In this document: piece by piece, positions 52,474 to 61,682 of the stretch | How the letters are laid out: every line of letters begins with the position of its first letter | Position numbering within the stretch: the first letter of the stretch is position 1 | NCBI RefSeq assembly: GCF_001278755.1 | Contig: NZ_CP012601.1 | Coordinates: 2,666,001-2,730,000, forward strand | DNA length: 64,000 bases | Reading direction: 5' to 3' | Origin: Bacillus sp. FJAT-22090 | Lineage (GTDB): Bacteria > Bacillota > Bacilli > Bacillales_A > Planococcaceae | The notes under the pieces: model-generated | Databases searched by the model: none | The model's input: the letters and a program-made list of their open reading frames with translations, nothing else | What the model was told of the DNA's origin: nothing | Made by a program: the position numbers and the translations under genes

Positions 52474-52584
52474 ACGATTTCCTAACTATGTATTGTAAAT
52501 AAAAAAAGACTATAGACAATTTCAAATTTCTTTGAGTTTGTCTACAGTCTGAACCCAATTCATCATATGAATTGGGTTTTTTTC

Positions 52585-53019
52585 TTATTTTCTATCTGTA
52601 AATTCTTGTGTATCTCCATCCGAAAATTCAATTTCTAATTCAAATTCTGTATAGTCTTCTACCCCGAATGCTTTCGATACTTTCTCAATTGTTTCTTCTT
52701 TATTCAGATCTTTTGTTAAGGCGAGATCTTTAAAAATCGGTTTTAACGCCTCGTAAGCCTCATCACCAACTAATTTTTTTGACTCTAATTTATTTTCATA
52801 TTCTGCTTCTGTTTCCGAAACATCAATATCAAACGAGGCATCAATTGCATCTTTATGTTCTGCAGTATCAATATCTAAATCAAATGCTTGGAATCCAAAT
52901 TCGCTCTGGGCATCATCTGCAGATGGAGCATTTTCCATTTCTTCATTATCCCCACATGCTCCTAGAAACAGTGCAATAGATAATAACGAACTCCCATATA
53001 ATGCATACCTTTTCTTCAT
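52585..53019 (-). CDS. YusW-like lipoprotein
   Basis: 144 residues; signal peptide with lipobox FLGAC. The mature part has acidic DUF-type repeats matching Bacillus YusW (FDLDIDTAEHKDAIDASFDIDVSETEAEYENK, FELEIEFSDGDTQEFTDR). Start ATG at 53019 after GAGGGAG; the TTG at 53025 is a weaker alternative. Function unknown. Its terminator is the hairpin split by the IS remnant. Confidence 0.85.
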   Translation of the reverse strand: MKKRYALYGSSLLSIALFLGACGDNEEMENAPSADDAQSEFGFQAFDLDIDTAEHKDAIDASFDIDVSETEAEYENKLESKKLVGDEAYEALKPIFKDLALTKDLNKEETIEKVSKAFGVEDYTEFELEIEFSDGDTQEFTDRK

Positions 53020-53091
53020 AGCCAAATCTCCCTCTTATACATAAATGATTTTCTAAACTTAGGTTATCCAAAAGTATAGAAGGATAAACGT

Positions 53092-53313
53092 TTAATCTGG
53101 ATAACGCTTTTCGCTGGATGAAGTAGACTTTGTTGCACGATGATCTTTTTCATCCTTTACCTTTTCATTTAATTCTTCCACAGGTATCGGATCAACTGTT
53201 TGCATATCTTCATCTATATCGAATAGACTTTCCTTTTCAGTATCGACTAAATCGGGATTATCCAATCGACGACCTTCTTTGCGTTCACGATCTTCAGATG
53301 ATTTCTTCGTCAT
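53092..53313 (-). CDS. Small acidic hydrophilic protein
   Basis: 73 residues, almost all charged or polar (DREARKEGRRLDNPDLVDTE-like composition), no hydrophobic segment. AAAGGGAGCGAAAAAT precedes the ATG. Likely disordered, of a kind common in spore-formers as small acid- or stress-related proteins. Unrecognised. Confidence 0.6.
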   Translation of the reverse strand: MTKKSSEDRERKEGRRLDNPDLVDTEKESLFDIDEDMQTVDPIPVEELNEKVKDEKDHRATKSTSSSEKRYPD

Positions 53314-53469
53314 ATTTTTCGCTCCCTTTATATATAAATTTGTTATTAATTGTATAACCTTTTTTACCTACACTAAACATTTTCTAAAAACAAGATTTGT
53401 AGTTTACAAATTTTAAATTGGGGGAATCTATTTAATTAACAAAACATTTTTTTGAAAGGGGTAATTCAT

Positions 53470-53658
53470 ATGAAAAAAAATACGATGGCATTGACGGCAC
53501 TAGGCTTGGGTGCAGCGTTTTTAATGAGAAACAAAGAATCTCGTGATAAGCTATCAAAGCAATTCAATAGTTTTACAAACACTCCTATTAGAGGAACAAA
53601 AAATAACTCTACTTCGAATTCAAAAAAGGGTTTGTTCAATAGTATATTAGGTCAGTAA
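53470..53658 (+). CDS. Small basic protein, unknown
   Basis: 62 residues from the ATG at 53470 with AAAGGGG 8 bases upstream: a hydrophobic start (MALTALGLGAAFLM) and a basic Ser/Asn-rich tail. An own terminator (53667) marks it as a separate transcript. Confidence 0.65.
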   Translation: MKKNTMALTALGLGAAFLMRNKESRDKLSKQFNSFTNTPIRGTKNNSTSNSKKGLFNSILGQ

Positions 53659-53666
53659 TGTTAAAG

Positions 53667-53700
53667 CACTGGTATCTAAAAAAGATATCAGTGTCTTTTT
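53667..53700 (+). terminator. Terminator of the small basic gene
   Basis: CACTGGTATC pairs with GATATCAGTG (one G-T pair) followed by TCTTTTT. Confidence 0.85.
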
Positions 53701-53898
53701 ATGTAGAAATATTGGGTTTTAGCTCCTAATTCATTATTTATATATGTCTATTTTCCCTCTAATTCTATTTTTTGTCATTCTTAAGTAGGATTTTAAATCT
53801 TCTGAATATATGGTAAATTTCTATTGTCATATTAATAGGACGAGTTTTTATTAAGAACTTTGTCTAATTAATGAACCACATTTGGGGAGGAAATAACA

Positions 53899-56800
53899 TT
53901 GGGGAAAATGAGAAATGGGACAATCATTGCACTTGCTACTACTTTGGCACTTAGCACTGCATCATTTGGCGCACCAGCTCCAGTAGCAGCTAAACAGCTA
54001 GAAAAACAGCTCACATCTATTCAAGTACAAAAATCAACGCCTAAAGTACCACAACGACTTTTGGCTCCTGAAAATCCTAAGGAAAAGGTTCGGATTATTG
54101 TCGAACTGGAACAAGCACCTGCTATAGAAACTGCAACGAACAAAGGGGTGCTTTACAAGGACCTACCAAAATCCCAACGCAAATCTGTAGAATCGGCAAT
54201 TGAAAACAATCAAAAGAATGTTAAAGAAAAAGTAAAAAAGGTTTCTACTAATATACAATTTAAAGAAGAGTTTACTGCTGTGTTCAATGGTTTCTCTGCT
54301 GAAGTAGAAGCAAGAGATGTTGCAGGTATCGGTTTATTGGAAGGGGTCAAAGCTGTCTATGAAACGACAGAATACGAACGACCAAGCATCGAGCCACAAA
54401 TGGTTCATTCAAAAGAATTAGTACAAGCTCAATTAGCATGGGAAAAATACTCCTTCAAAGGGGAAGGTATGGTTGTTGGAGTTATCGATACTGGTATCGA
54501 CCCAAGTCACAGGGATATGATTTTATCCGACAATTCCTCAGGGGACATTACTTCCTCGGAAGTTAGTTCACTTTTAGCAGAAGGTTCTATTGAACCAGGA
54601 CAATATTTCACATCTAAAGTTCCTTTTGGTTATAACTATATGGATGGAAATACAGAGATTCGTGACCTTGGCCCAGATGCTTCCATGCATGGTATGCACG
54701 TTTCTGGTACTGTAGGAGCAAACGGCGATGAAGAAAACGGTGGAATTAAAGGAGTTGCTCCCGAAGCACAATTACTTGCTTTGAAAGTTTTTGGAAATGA
54801 CCCATTATTCCCTTCTACATATGGGGATATATATGTAAAAGCAATGGATGATGCGATTAAGTTAGGAGCGGACGTATTAAATATGTCTCTAGGTTCTACA
54901 GCTGGCTATGTAGATAATAGCAGTCCAGAACAACAAGCAGTGACACGAGCACAAGAAAATGGATTGTTAGTAGCAATCTCTGCTGGTAACTCCGATATGT
55001 TCGGATCAGGTACTTGGTATCCATATGCAGATAACCAAGACTATGGATTAACTGGCTCCCCTTCTGTTTCGGAAGATTCTTTTGGAGTTGCTTCCTTTGA
55101 GAACGATTCCATTACAGCATCGAGCTTTAAATATTCATTGGATGGTACCGAATCTGGTCGTTCCTTATTTTTATTAGCTAACGACCAAGATCCTAGCGAA
55201 CTTCCACAAGATTCCTATGAAGTTGTATTTGCTGGATTTGGGACACCTCAAGATTTCACTGGCAAAGATTTAAAAGGTAAATTTGCTTTAGTCTCTCGTG
55301 GAAGCATTTCTTTTGTTGAAAAAGGTTTAAATGCTCAAGCTGCTGGTGCTGCAGGTGTTATTGTTTACAATAATGCAGCTGGTACGATTAATATGGCATC
55401 TGATCCAGCTATTAAAATTCCATATATGTCTACACTTCAAGCAGATGGTCTTGCTATGAAAGCTGGATTAGATGCAGGAAAAGTAGTAACTGTTGCGTTT
55501 GATGGAAAATATTTGGATACGCCAAACCCTGAAAAAGGTAAAATGAGTTCCTTTACATCATGGGGTCCAACTCCCAACTTAGATTTCAAACCTGAAATCA
55601 CTGCACCAGGTGGAAATATTTTCTCTACATTAAATGACAACGAATATGGGTTAATGAGTGGTACATCCATGGCTGCTCCACACGTAGCAGGCGGAACTGC
55701 ACTAGTGTTAGAAAGAGTTAATGAGGAATTCGGACTTACTGGAGCTGCTCGTGTTCAATTTGCCAAAAACTTAATGATGAACACTGCTAAACCAGTAGAA
55801 CTTAAAGCAGGTGAATATGTATCACCACGTCGCCAAGGTGCTGGGATTATGCAGCTAGCTAATGCTTTAGAAACGGATGTAATGGTAACAAATGCTTCAA
55901 CTGGCGAAGCAAAAGTAGCTTTAAAAGAAATTAATGGTGGACAATTCAACTTCGCATTAAAGGCTAAAAACTTTAGTAATGAACAAAAAACATATGATGT
56001 GAAAGTTCAGTTGCAAGTGGATCGCCCAGTAAATGCTGGGGCTAATTTTGTTACAATTCCAAACAATGCAGCTTATGGATCATATGTATTGGACGAAACG
56101 GATGCAACAATTTCTGTACCTGCAACTGTGACTATTCCAGCTAACGGGGAGTCAACAATTAATGTAGCTGTAGACGCTTCCGGCTCTGAATGGTTACGTG
56201 AGTATTTCACAAATGGTTACTTCATTGATGGATTTGTTAAGCTAGTGGACCCTAATGAAGAGACTTCTGGAAATGTACCATTAACAGTACCTTTCTTTGG
56301 ATTTAATGGTTCATGGGATGATGCACCAATCTTCGATCAATTTGCATGGGAAGATTTAACTTACTGGGGTTTCCAAGCTCTAGCTGATGAACAAGGAAAC
56401 TTTATAAATGGTTCATCTCTAAGCGATGATTTCGATCCTACTAAATTCGCATTTTCTCCAAATGGAGATGGAACTTTAGATAAAGCTATTCCTGTTTATT
56501 CTTTATTACGTAACGCAAAAAACTTTGAAGTTAATATTCTAGATGCAAATGGTAAGAAGTTACGAACTATTCGTACGGAAAGATATTTGACGAAACATTA
56601 TATTGATTCAGCAACTAGAGCTCCATACACTTATAATTCAGCCTATGGATGGGACGGTTTAATAAACGGTAAACCAGCTGCTGATGGACAATATAAAATC
56701 CAACTTAGAGGAGTTATTGATTTTGAAGGTGCACAATGGCAATCGATTGAATATCCAATCATTGTTGACACTAAAGCCCCTTCTGCTGATGTTACATTTG

Positions 56801-57618
56801 ATCCATCTACAAAAACGTTAGCAATTGCTAATGCAAGTGATGACGGTGTTGGAATTGATCGTGTAGAAGTTTATGTAAATGATCAGGAAGTAACAGAAGC
56901 TGCTACTCTTGAGTCTTATGTGGTGGAACAAGCTCAGCCAGGAGATAAGCTGTCTGTTAAAGTTTGGGATATCGCAGGTAATGTGACTACAGAAGAGGCT
57001 TCAATAGGAAATGCAACAGAAACAAAAGAACCTGTTATCTTTATTCAATCACCAGAGGCATTAGGAACATATAATACTTCTAATATATTGGTAGAAGGAA
57101 CTGTCGAAGATGATTCTGCTATCAAATCACTAAAAATAAATGGTGTAGCTGCAAAATCATTCGACGGTAAAGCTTTCTCACACACTTTAACATTCAATAG
57201 TGGTGTACACGATGTAAATGTGGAAGCAATCGATGAATTTGATAATAAAATGGCTATCACTCGTAAAATTATTGTAGACACAGAAAAACCAACTGTACAA
57301 GCAGTGAAAAAATCATTACCTAAAAATGTTAAAGCAGAAGATCCTAATCCAACAATACAAGTTCAAGTTGGTGATAACTTTGATGAGGTTCGTCTGTACT
57401 TGAATGGAAGTGAAGTATTCTATAATCCACTTTCTGAGCCATACGCAATGAAAGGCTACAATCATACTGTAGATGTAGAACTTCCATTAGAACCAGGTAA
57501 TAATAACTTTGAACTAAAAGTGGTGGACTTAGCCGGTAACGAATCAGTACAAAATATTTCTGTTACGAAGCAAGAAGTAAAAGAAACAAAACCACCAAAA
57601 GGAAAAGATAAAAATTAA
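53899..57618 (+). CDS. Vpr-like secreted subtilisin-family serine protease
   Basis: 1239 residues. Signal peptide (to the AKQ after AAPVAA), I9 propeptide (about 60-160) and S8 catalytic domain with Asp197 (VVGVIDTGID), His264 (SMHGMHVSG) and Ser590 (MSGTSMAAPHVAGG). A PA insert (about 430-530) is present as in Vpr. C-terminal segments include an FPNGDG-type FlgD/CHU-like domain (AFSPNGDGTLDKA) and several Ig-like domains (to about 1215) with a basic end. TTG start 8 bases after GGGGAGG. Predicted to be an extracellular or wall-associated degradative protease. Confidence 0.92.
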   Translation: MGKMRNGTIIALATTLALSTASFGAPAPVAAKQLEKQLTSIQVQKSTPKVPQRLLAPENPKEKVRIIVELEQAPAIETATNKGVLYKDLPKSQRKSVESAIENNQKNVKEKVKKVSTNIQFKEEFTAVFNGFSAEVEARDVAGIGLLEGVKAVYETTEYERPSIEPQMVHSKELVQAQLAWEKYSFKGEGMVVGVIDTGIDPSHRDMILSDNSSGDITSSEVSSLLAEGSIEPGQYFTSKVPFGYNYMDGNTEIRDLGPDASMHGMHVSGTVGANGDEENGGIKGVAPEAQLLALKVFGNDPLFPSTYGDIYVKAMDDAIKLGADVLNMSLGSTAGYVDNSSPEQQAVTRAQENGLLVAISAGNSDMFGSGTWYPYADNQDYGLTGSPSVSEDSFGVASFENDSITASSFKYSLDGTESGRSLFLLANDQDPSELPQDSYEVVFAGFGTPQDFTGKDLKGKFALVSRGSISFVEKGLNAQAAGAAGVIVYNNAAGTINMASDPAIKIPYMSTLQADGLAMKAGLDAGKVVTVAFDGKYLDTPNPEKGKMSSFTSWGPTPNLDFKPEITAPGGNIFSTLNDNEYGLMSGTSMAAPHVAGGTALVLERVNEEFGLTGAARVQFAKNLMMNTAKPVELKAGEYVSPRRQGAGIMQLANALETDVMVTNASTGEAKVALKEINGGQFNFALKAKNFSNEQKTYDVKVQLQVDRPVNAGANFVTIPNNAAYGSYVLDETDATISVPATVTIPANGESTINVAVDASGSEWLREYFTNGYFIDGFVKLVDPNEETSGNVPLTVPFFGFNGSWDDAPIFDQFAWEDLTYWGFQALADEQGNFINGSSLSDDFDPTKFAFSPNGDGTLDKAIPVYSLLRNAKNFEVNILDANGKKLRTIRTERYLTKHYIDSATRAPYTYNSAYGWDGLINGKPAADGQYKIQLRGVIDFEGAQWQSIEYPIIVDTKAPSADVTFDPSTKTLAIANASDDGVGIDRVEVYVNDQEVTEAATLESYVVEQAQPGDKLSVKVWDIAGNVTTEEASIGNATETKEPVIFIQSPEALGTYNTSNILVEGTVEDDSAIKSLKINGVAAKSFDGKAFSHTLTFNSGVHDVNVEAIDEFDNKMAITRKIIVDTEKPTVQAVKKSLPKNVKAEDPNPTIQVQVGDNFDEVRLYLNGSEVFYNPLSEPYAMKGYNHTVDVELPLEPGNNNFELKVVDLAGNESVQNISVTKQEVKETKPPKGKDKN

Positions 57619-57635
57619 ATAATAAGTCCTTAAAT

Positions 57636-57680
57636 AAAGCAGATGAAGAAAAACCACTCGTTTTTCTCCATCTGCTTTTG
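57636..57680 (+). terminator. Terminator of the vpr-like gene
   Basis: AAAGCAGATGAAGAAAAAC pairs with GTTTTTCTCCATCTGCTTTT with two mismatches. Confidence 0.8.
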
Positions 57681-57699
57681 TGTTTCCTTCTAAAAATGT

Positions 57700-57738
57700 T
57701 GATTGGAGTGAAAGGCGGCAACGCCTGCAGAAAGGGGC
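57700..57738. repeat. Partial GC-rich palindromic repeat (P3)
   Basis: GATTGGAGTGAAAGGCGGC matches the left end of P2 and ends at once after AACGCC; a truncated copy. Confidence 0.55.
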
Positions 57739-57844
57739 CGTTTCAACGGTTTTCTATAAATACTATTGAAAAAACTTAAGTGATAAAAACTTGCTCTATT
57801 AATGGCATGATAGTTTACTAATTGAAAAGCGGATAATAGTTGAT

Positions 57845-57962
57845 TTTCGTTTCAGGCGGCGACTCCAGCCGGAATAGCATGAGCTGAAGACCCTGGACTG
57901 AGCGTAGCGAGGGAAGCGGCTGAAGCCATGCCGGCGGAAAGCGTCCGCCTGGAACGGAAATC
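57845..57962. repeat. GC-rich palindromic intergenic repeat (P4), complete
   Basis: From TTTCGTTTCAGGCGGCGACT to GCGTCCGCCTGGAACGGAAA, with GGCATGGCTTCAG-type halves and the GACTGAGCGTAGCGAGGG centre shared with P2. The whole folds as one long imperfect hairpin. Confidence 0.8.
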
Positions 57963-57994
57963 TATCACACTTTTTAATAGAAGCTACGAAGAAA

Positions 57995-58045
57995 GAGGCT
58001 GCCCTTAAAAGTCATTTTTTATGACTTTCAGGACAGCCTCCTTCT
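57995..58045. terminator. Terminator of the SEC-C gene
   Basis: GAGGCTGCCCTTAAAAGTCAT pairs with ATGACTTTCAGGACAGCCTC; the complement is near-perfect apart from two mismatches. Confidence 0.85.
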
Positions 58046-58056
58046 TCATTTTTTAC

Positions 58057-59052
58057 TTATTTAGATACTTTCAAAGATTCATAATAACTGTTTAACTCAT
58101 GATAGTACTTATTTAAAGATGAAGTCGATACTTGAAAATTCTCAGCGATTTCCTTCACCGTCAAATTTAACGGTTCAAAAAGTCCATTTTCTTGTCCAAA
58201 TCGAATAGCACCTGCCGCAATAGCTACTTCTTTACGAGCATTCGGTTGCTGTTCAAATAAATAGTCTTCCACTATTTCTAATAATTTTTCATACTCTCTA
58301 TCATTGTTCTTCAAAAAATTAATAGCGACTTGTAGTACCCCTGCTTCAAAGTGTGTATATTCCCCACCTTCATAGCCATTTTCTCCAAGTAAACTCCAAA
58401 ATATTGGGCCGTTTTCTTTAAGAAAATCTGATGGTGTTACCTCCTGCTGATCCTCGTATTGTTTCGTTAGATTCTCAAATACGCTTTTGTGATCTGTCGG
58501 AAAGAAGATTAAGCTGGAAATAGCTAAAAAATGGTTTTCTTCCGTTCCATCTGGCAATACAAAGCAATACGTATGCATTCCTACCGGTACTGGTTTTTCA
58601 CTTTCTCGTTTCAGTTTAATGATTTCTTTTGTAAAAATGTTCCTTACAGTTAAATAATATTCTTCCACCTCTTCTACTTCACCAATGTACACTCGAGGTT
58701 CTTCCCACATCTTTAACACTTCTAATGTCGAAGGTCGCACTACTTTCTTTTGCTGCTTTTCTAAATAGTCTCTCCAAATTTCTGGTTGGTGATGGAAAAA
58801 GAATTCATCTAGTACAATCGCTTCAATCATTTCTTGGTCCAAATATTTTTTTAATGGCTCACTCCATGTTTTTACAAGCTCTACGTAATTAGGTAAGTCT
58901 TTTCTTTCTGGATATTCCTCGTAAAACGTCTGTAATATTCGTTCCAACTCTTCTGACTGAACTTCTTCTATTGTAATAGTCTCTTTCGACTCGCAACATT
59001 TTTTATATTTCTTCCCGCTCCCACACGGACAGGGATCATTACGTCCTACCAT
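58057..59052 (-). CDS. SEC-C-motif protein with C-terminal helix-turn-helix-like end
   Basis: 331 residues. The N-terminal RNDPCPCGSGKKYKKCC is a SEC-C zinc-binding motif (as in SecA's C-terminus). The middle (50-240) is a DUF-type helical domain of unknown function; the last 60 residues (EIAENFQVSTSSLNKYYHELNSYY) look like a DNA-binding helix-turn-helix. AAAAGGAAGTGTTTAG before the ATG. Function unknown. Confidence 0.8.
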   Translation of the reverse strand: MVGRNDPCPCGSGKKYKKCCESKETITIEEVQSEELERILQTFYEEYPERKDLPNYVELVKTWSEPLKKYLDQEMIEAIVLDEFFFHHQPEIWRDYLEKQQKKVVRPSTLEVLKMWEEPRVYIGEVEEVEEYYLTVRNIFTKEIIKLKRESEKPVPVGMHTYCFVLPDGTEENHFLAISSLIFFPTDHKSVFENLTKQYEDQQEVTPSDFLKENGPIFWSLLGENGYEGGEYTHFEAGVLQVAINFLKNNDREYEKLLEIVEDYLFEQQPNARKEVAIAAGAIRFGQENGLFEPLNLTVKEIAENFQVSTSSLNKYYHELNSYYESLKVSK

Positions 59053-59227
59053 CTAAACACTTCCTTTTACTAATTAACATATCGTTTTAGTCTATCATAA
59101 TATTGGTAGACAATTAAGGAACTAACGACTTGGTGCATATTTCTTAGTATAAAGCTCTGTTAAATTTCATTGTTGATATGTAATGAAATAGAATGGATGC
59201 AGCAATTCGCCTATAGGCTATAAAAAA

Positions 59228-59264
59228 GGAAAACACCAACCTCTTATTCAAGGCTAGTGTTTCC
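59228..59264 (-). terminator. Terminator of the YdhR-like gene
   Basis: GGAAAACAC and GTGTTTCC flank a loop that also pairs partly; TTTTTTATAG follows on the minus strand. Confidence 0.65.
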
Positions 59265-59277
59265 CTATTTTTTTACT

Positions 59278-59583
59278 TTATTTCATTGGTCCACCGTTAA
59301 TCGTTGTTAATGCTTCATTCGCCTTAAAAATTTTTCCATTCACTTCGGTTATCCCATAACTTTCTAAGCGATTGGAGTGCATGGTCAAGTAGTTTTCGGC
59401 ATCTACTTCTGATTCAAAAAGATAAATTCCACCTACTTCTTTCGTCTCTTCGTTCTCTGTCCATATTTTCCATTTAAACCCTTTTTCTTCATTTATACTT
59501 TTTGCCAAATCTGCATATGCTTCATACATTTCTTTTCCGTAAGGACCATTTTGTTTAAAATCTACTTGTAAAATATATGGCAT
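59278..59583 (-). CDS. YdhR-type putative monooxygenase (dimeric alpha/beta barrel)
   Basis: 101 residues, resembling the YdhR family: LQVDFKQNGPYGKEMYEAYADLAKSI and a heme/quinone-type pocket region WTENEETKEVGGIYLFES. The protein fold is a dimeric ferredoxin-like barrel. AAAAGGAGATCAACAA precedes the ATG. Substrate unknown. Confidence 0.82.
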   Translation of the reverse strand: MPYILQVDFKQNGPYGKEMYEAYADLAKSINEEKGFKWKIWTENEETKEVGGIYLFESEVDAENYLTMHSNRLESYGITEVNGKIFKANEALTTINGGPMK

Positions 59584-59632
59584 TTGTTGATCTCCTTTTA
59601 TCTACTTCTATTTTATAATTTGTAGTTTGGCT

Positions 59633-60931
59633 TTACACGGACATTTCTATCCTTGCAAATAACATCGATATATAAGAAAAAATGGAAGAAAGAACAAAGC
59701 TAATCCAAATCGTTTGCAGGGATGTGAACTCTGTAAAAAGTGTCACACTTAAGAGCCAACCAATGACAATTGAATAGGGTAGTAATCTAGAAATCTCACG
59801 CTTTGAAAAAATGATGATTAACATTACAGGAATAGAAGCAGCGTATAAGTGTCCATAGAAAAATAAAAAGTCCAGCAAACTAAATTCTACAAAATGGGTT
59901 ACCACTAAGAGAAAAAATAATAGTATACCTGAAAAAATATACGATTCTTTTTTCAGCTGCTTATCCGACATAGTCTTTTTAATCGGTAACCGTATGTGTT
60001 TAATATAATGAATGGTCGTAGCATGTATTTCTGCATTTATCGTTGTTGAAATAGCACCAAAACAAAATAAAAAGAATAAAACCGAAAGAAAAAGCGGGTC
60101 TATTTTAGTTATTAATTGAAATAAGAGCGTGTAAGTTTCTCCAAAAGATCCTTCAAAGATTACAATCATGAGCATGGCAGATAGTGCAATAGGAATCGTA
60201 CTCCAAACAAATGCTGTGGACCAAAAAGTGATTCGGACCTTTCTTTGCTCCATCATATAGAGTCTTTGCCAAGTAGATCGATCGGTAAGTACCTGTCCAA
60301 AGCCTACTAACATAAAAGTTAAAATAAATGCAAAAGCTTCTTGGTTTTTAGCAAACAATAAATATGGATGATATAAGCGTATGCCATCATACACTCTAAA
60401 TGCCCCTTCTTGAATGAAGAAATACAATGGGATAAAAATGACAGCAGCAAATATAAAAAAAATGGCAACACCTTCTAATCGAGAAATCCATTTCATCCCT
60501 CCTAATCCCGCTATAGCAAAACAATAGAGGAAAAAGAAAAATAACGATATTGTATATGGAATGTTAAATATTAAATCAAATAAAACAGCTGCTCCTATTG
60601 CTTGCATAAAGAGAGAATCTAATCCTAGAAAAAGAATTATACTTGTCATTAACCAATAGCCATCTTTTCGTAAACGTTTCTGAAACACATCTCCCAGTGT
60701 TTCAATTTGAGGAAATCTATTTCTAATCTTTCCTGCTAGATTTCCAAACATAAATATCGAAAAAGCCCCAACTAATGAATAACCAATTCCTCCGAGTAAT
60801 CCATATTTCACAAGAGATTCAGGGGAAGAAAGAATCGTGTTCCCTGTAATCCATCTTGCCAATAGACTAATCATTCCGGATGAAATACCAAAAATCAAAG
60901 AACCTGTTATATAGTGACGATACGTTTTCAT
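59633..60931 (-). CDS. SSS-type (SLC5-like) permease linked to a two-component system
   Basis: 432 residues with 12-13 hydrophobic segments. GLLGGIGYSLVGAFSIFMFGNLAGKIR and VLTDRSTWQRLYMMEQRKVRITFWSTAF are reminiscent of the sodium-solute symporter family (SSS). Its ATG overlaps the response-regulator stop (ATGA), so the three genes of the kinase-regulator-permease set are one operon. It may be the signal receptor as well as, or instead of, a transporter. Confidence 0.75.
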   Translation of the reverse strand: MKTYRHYITGSLIFGISSGMISLLARWITGNTILSSPESLVKYGLLGGIGYSLVGAFSIFMFGNLAGKIRNRFPQIETLGDVFQKRLRKDGYWLMTSIILFLGLDSLFMQAIGAAVLFDLIFNIPYTISLFFFFLYCFAIAGLGGMKWISRLEGVAIFFIFAAVIFIPLYFFIQEGAFRVYDGIRLYHPYLLFAKNQEAFAFILTFMLVGFGQVLTDRSTWQRLYMMEQRKVRITFWSTAFVWSTIPIALSAMLMIVIFEGSFGETYTLLFQLITKIDPLFLSVLFFLFCFGAISTTINAEIHATTIHYIKHIRLPIKKTMSDKQLKKESYIFSGILLFFLLVVTHFVEFSLLDFLFFYGHLYAASIPVMLIIIFSKREISRLLPYSIVIGWLLSVTLFTEFTSLQTIWISFVLSSIFSYISMLFARIEMSV

Positions 60932-61635
60932 ATTCCATATCCTACAGCTTTTTTTGGATTAATCCTATATTCGGATGGTGTTATTCCAAACTGTTTCTTA
61001 AACATTGCACTAAAATAATGCTGACTATTAAATCCTGCTTTTTCTGAAATAACTGCAATACTCATCTCCTTGTGATCCACTAATAGTTTTTTAGCCATTT
61101 CTAATCGATAAGCATTTAAATAATCTGCAAAACCTATTCCAACCTCTTCAAAAAATTTACGACTTAAATAAGTAGCATTCAAGTGTATGCGATTGGCTAC
61201 AATACTTAAGCTCAACTTTTCATTAAATTCCTCTCGAATAATGCGTAGTACCTCTTGAATGGAGTCATTTTGGGAACTCCATTTTCTATACTTCTCAAGA
61301 AGACTTAACAATTCATCCTCTACAATAGGTTTAGTTAAATAATCGTTTACACCTATTCGTAAAGATGTCTGTGCATACTCAAAAGATTGATAAGCCGTAA
61401 CCATAATAATATCGATTTCATAGTTTTTCTTTAATTCTTTTGCAAGCTCTAAGCCACTCTTACCAGGCATCTGTATATCTAAAAAAGCCAAAGATATAGT
61501 AACTTTTCCAGCTATTTGAAGCGCAATAGACGCATCTTGTGCTTTATAAAATGTCCAATTAGGAAATTGCGGCTTCATAATATATTCCAATTGCTCTAAT
61601 TCCAAGGCTTCATCATCAACTAGTAAGATATTCAT
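60928..61635 (-). CDS. Response regulator with AraC-type output (YesN-like)
   Basis: 235 residues: receiver domain NILLVDDEALE with phospho-Asp in SLAFLDIQMPGKSG and Lys in LTKPI; a C-terminal AraC/XylS domain with SIVANRIHLNATYLSRKFFEEVGIGFADYLNAYRLEMAKKLL and a second HTH VISEKAGFNSQHYFSAMFKKQFGITPSEYR. Partner of the adjoining YesM-like kinase. It likely controls the neighbouring SSS permease or the peptide ABC transporter. Confidence 0.92.
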   Translation of the reverse strand: MNILLVDDEALELEQLEYIMKPQFPNWTFYKAQDASIALQIAGKVTISLAFLDIQMPGKSGLELAKELKKNYEIDIIMVTAYQSFEYAQTSLRIGVNDYLTKPIVEDELLSLLEKYRKWSSQNDSIQEVLRIIREEFNEKLSLSIVANRIHLNATYLSRKFFEEVGIGFADYLNAYRLEMAKKLLVDHKEMSIAVISEKAGFNSQHYFSAMFKKQFGITPSEYRINPKKAVGYGI

Positions 61636-61682
61636 ATTTCTCCCCCTTTCTTTTAAATATTTTAATAGAATGATAATCCTTC

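Larger units (their letters stand above)
52013..52576. mobile_element. IS1182-family remnant inserted at a terminator hairpin
   Basis: The 21-base hairpin CCAATTCATCATATGAATTGG occurs at both ends (52014-52034 and 52555-52575). Just inside are inverted ends AGACTGTAGACAAA (52037-52050) and TTTGTCTACAGTCT (52537-52550). Between them is a transposase fragment and a GC-rich palindromic repeat. Only about 520 bases of a typical 1.5-1.8 kb element remain. Confidence 0.75.
57619..58056. other. 438-base gap: two terminators and two palindromic repeats
   Basis: Holds the vpr terminator, repeat copies P3 and P4 and the terminator of the SEC-C gene. No gene seen. Confidence 0.7.
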
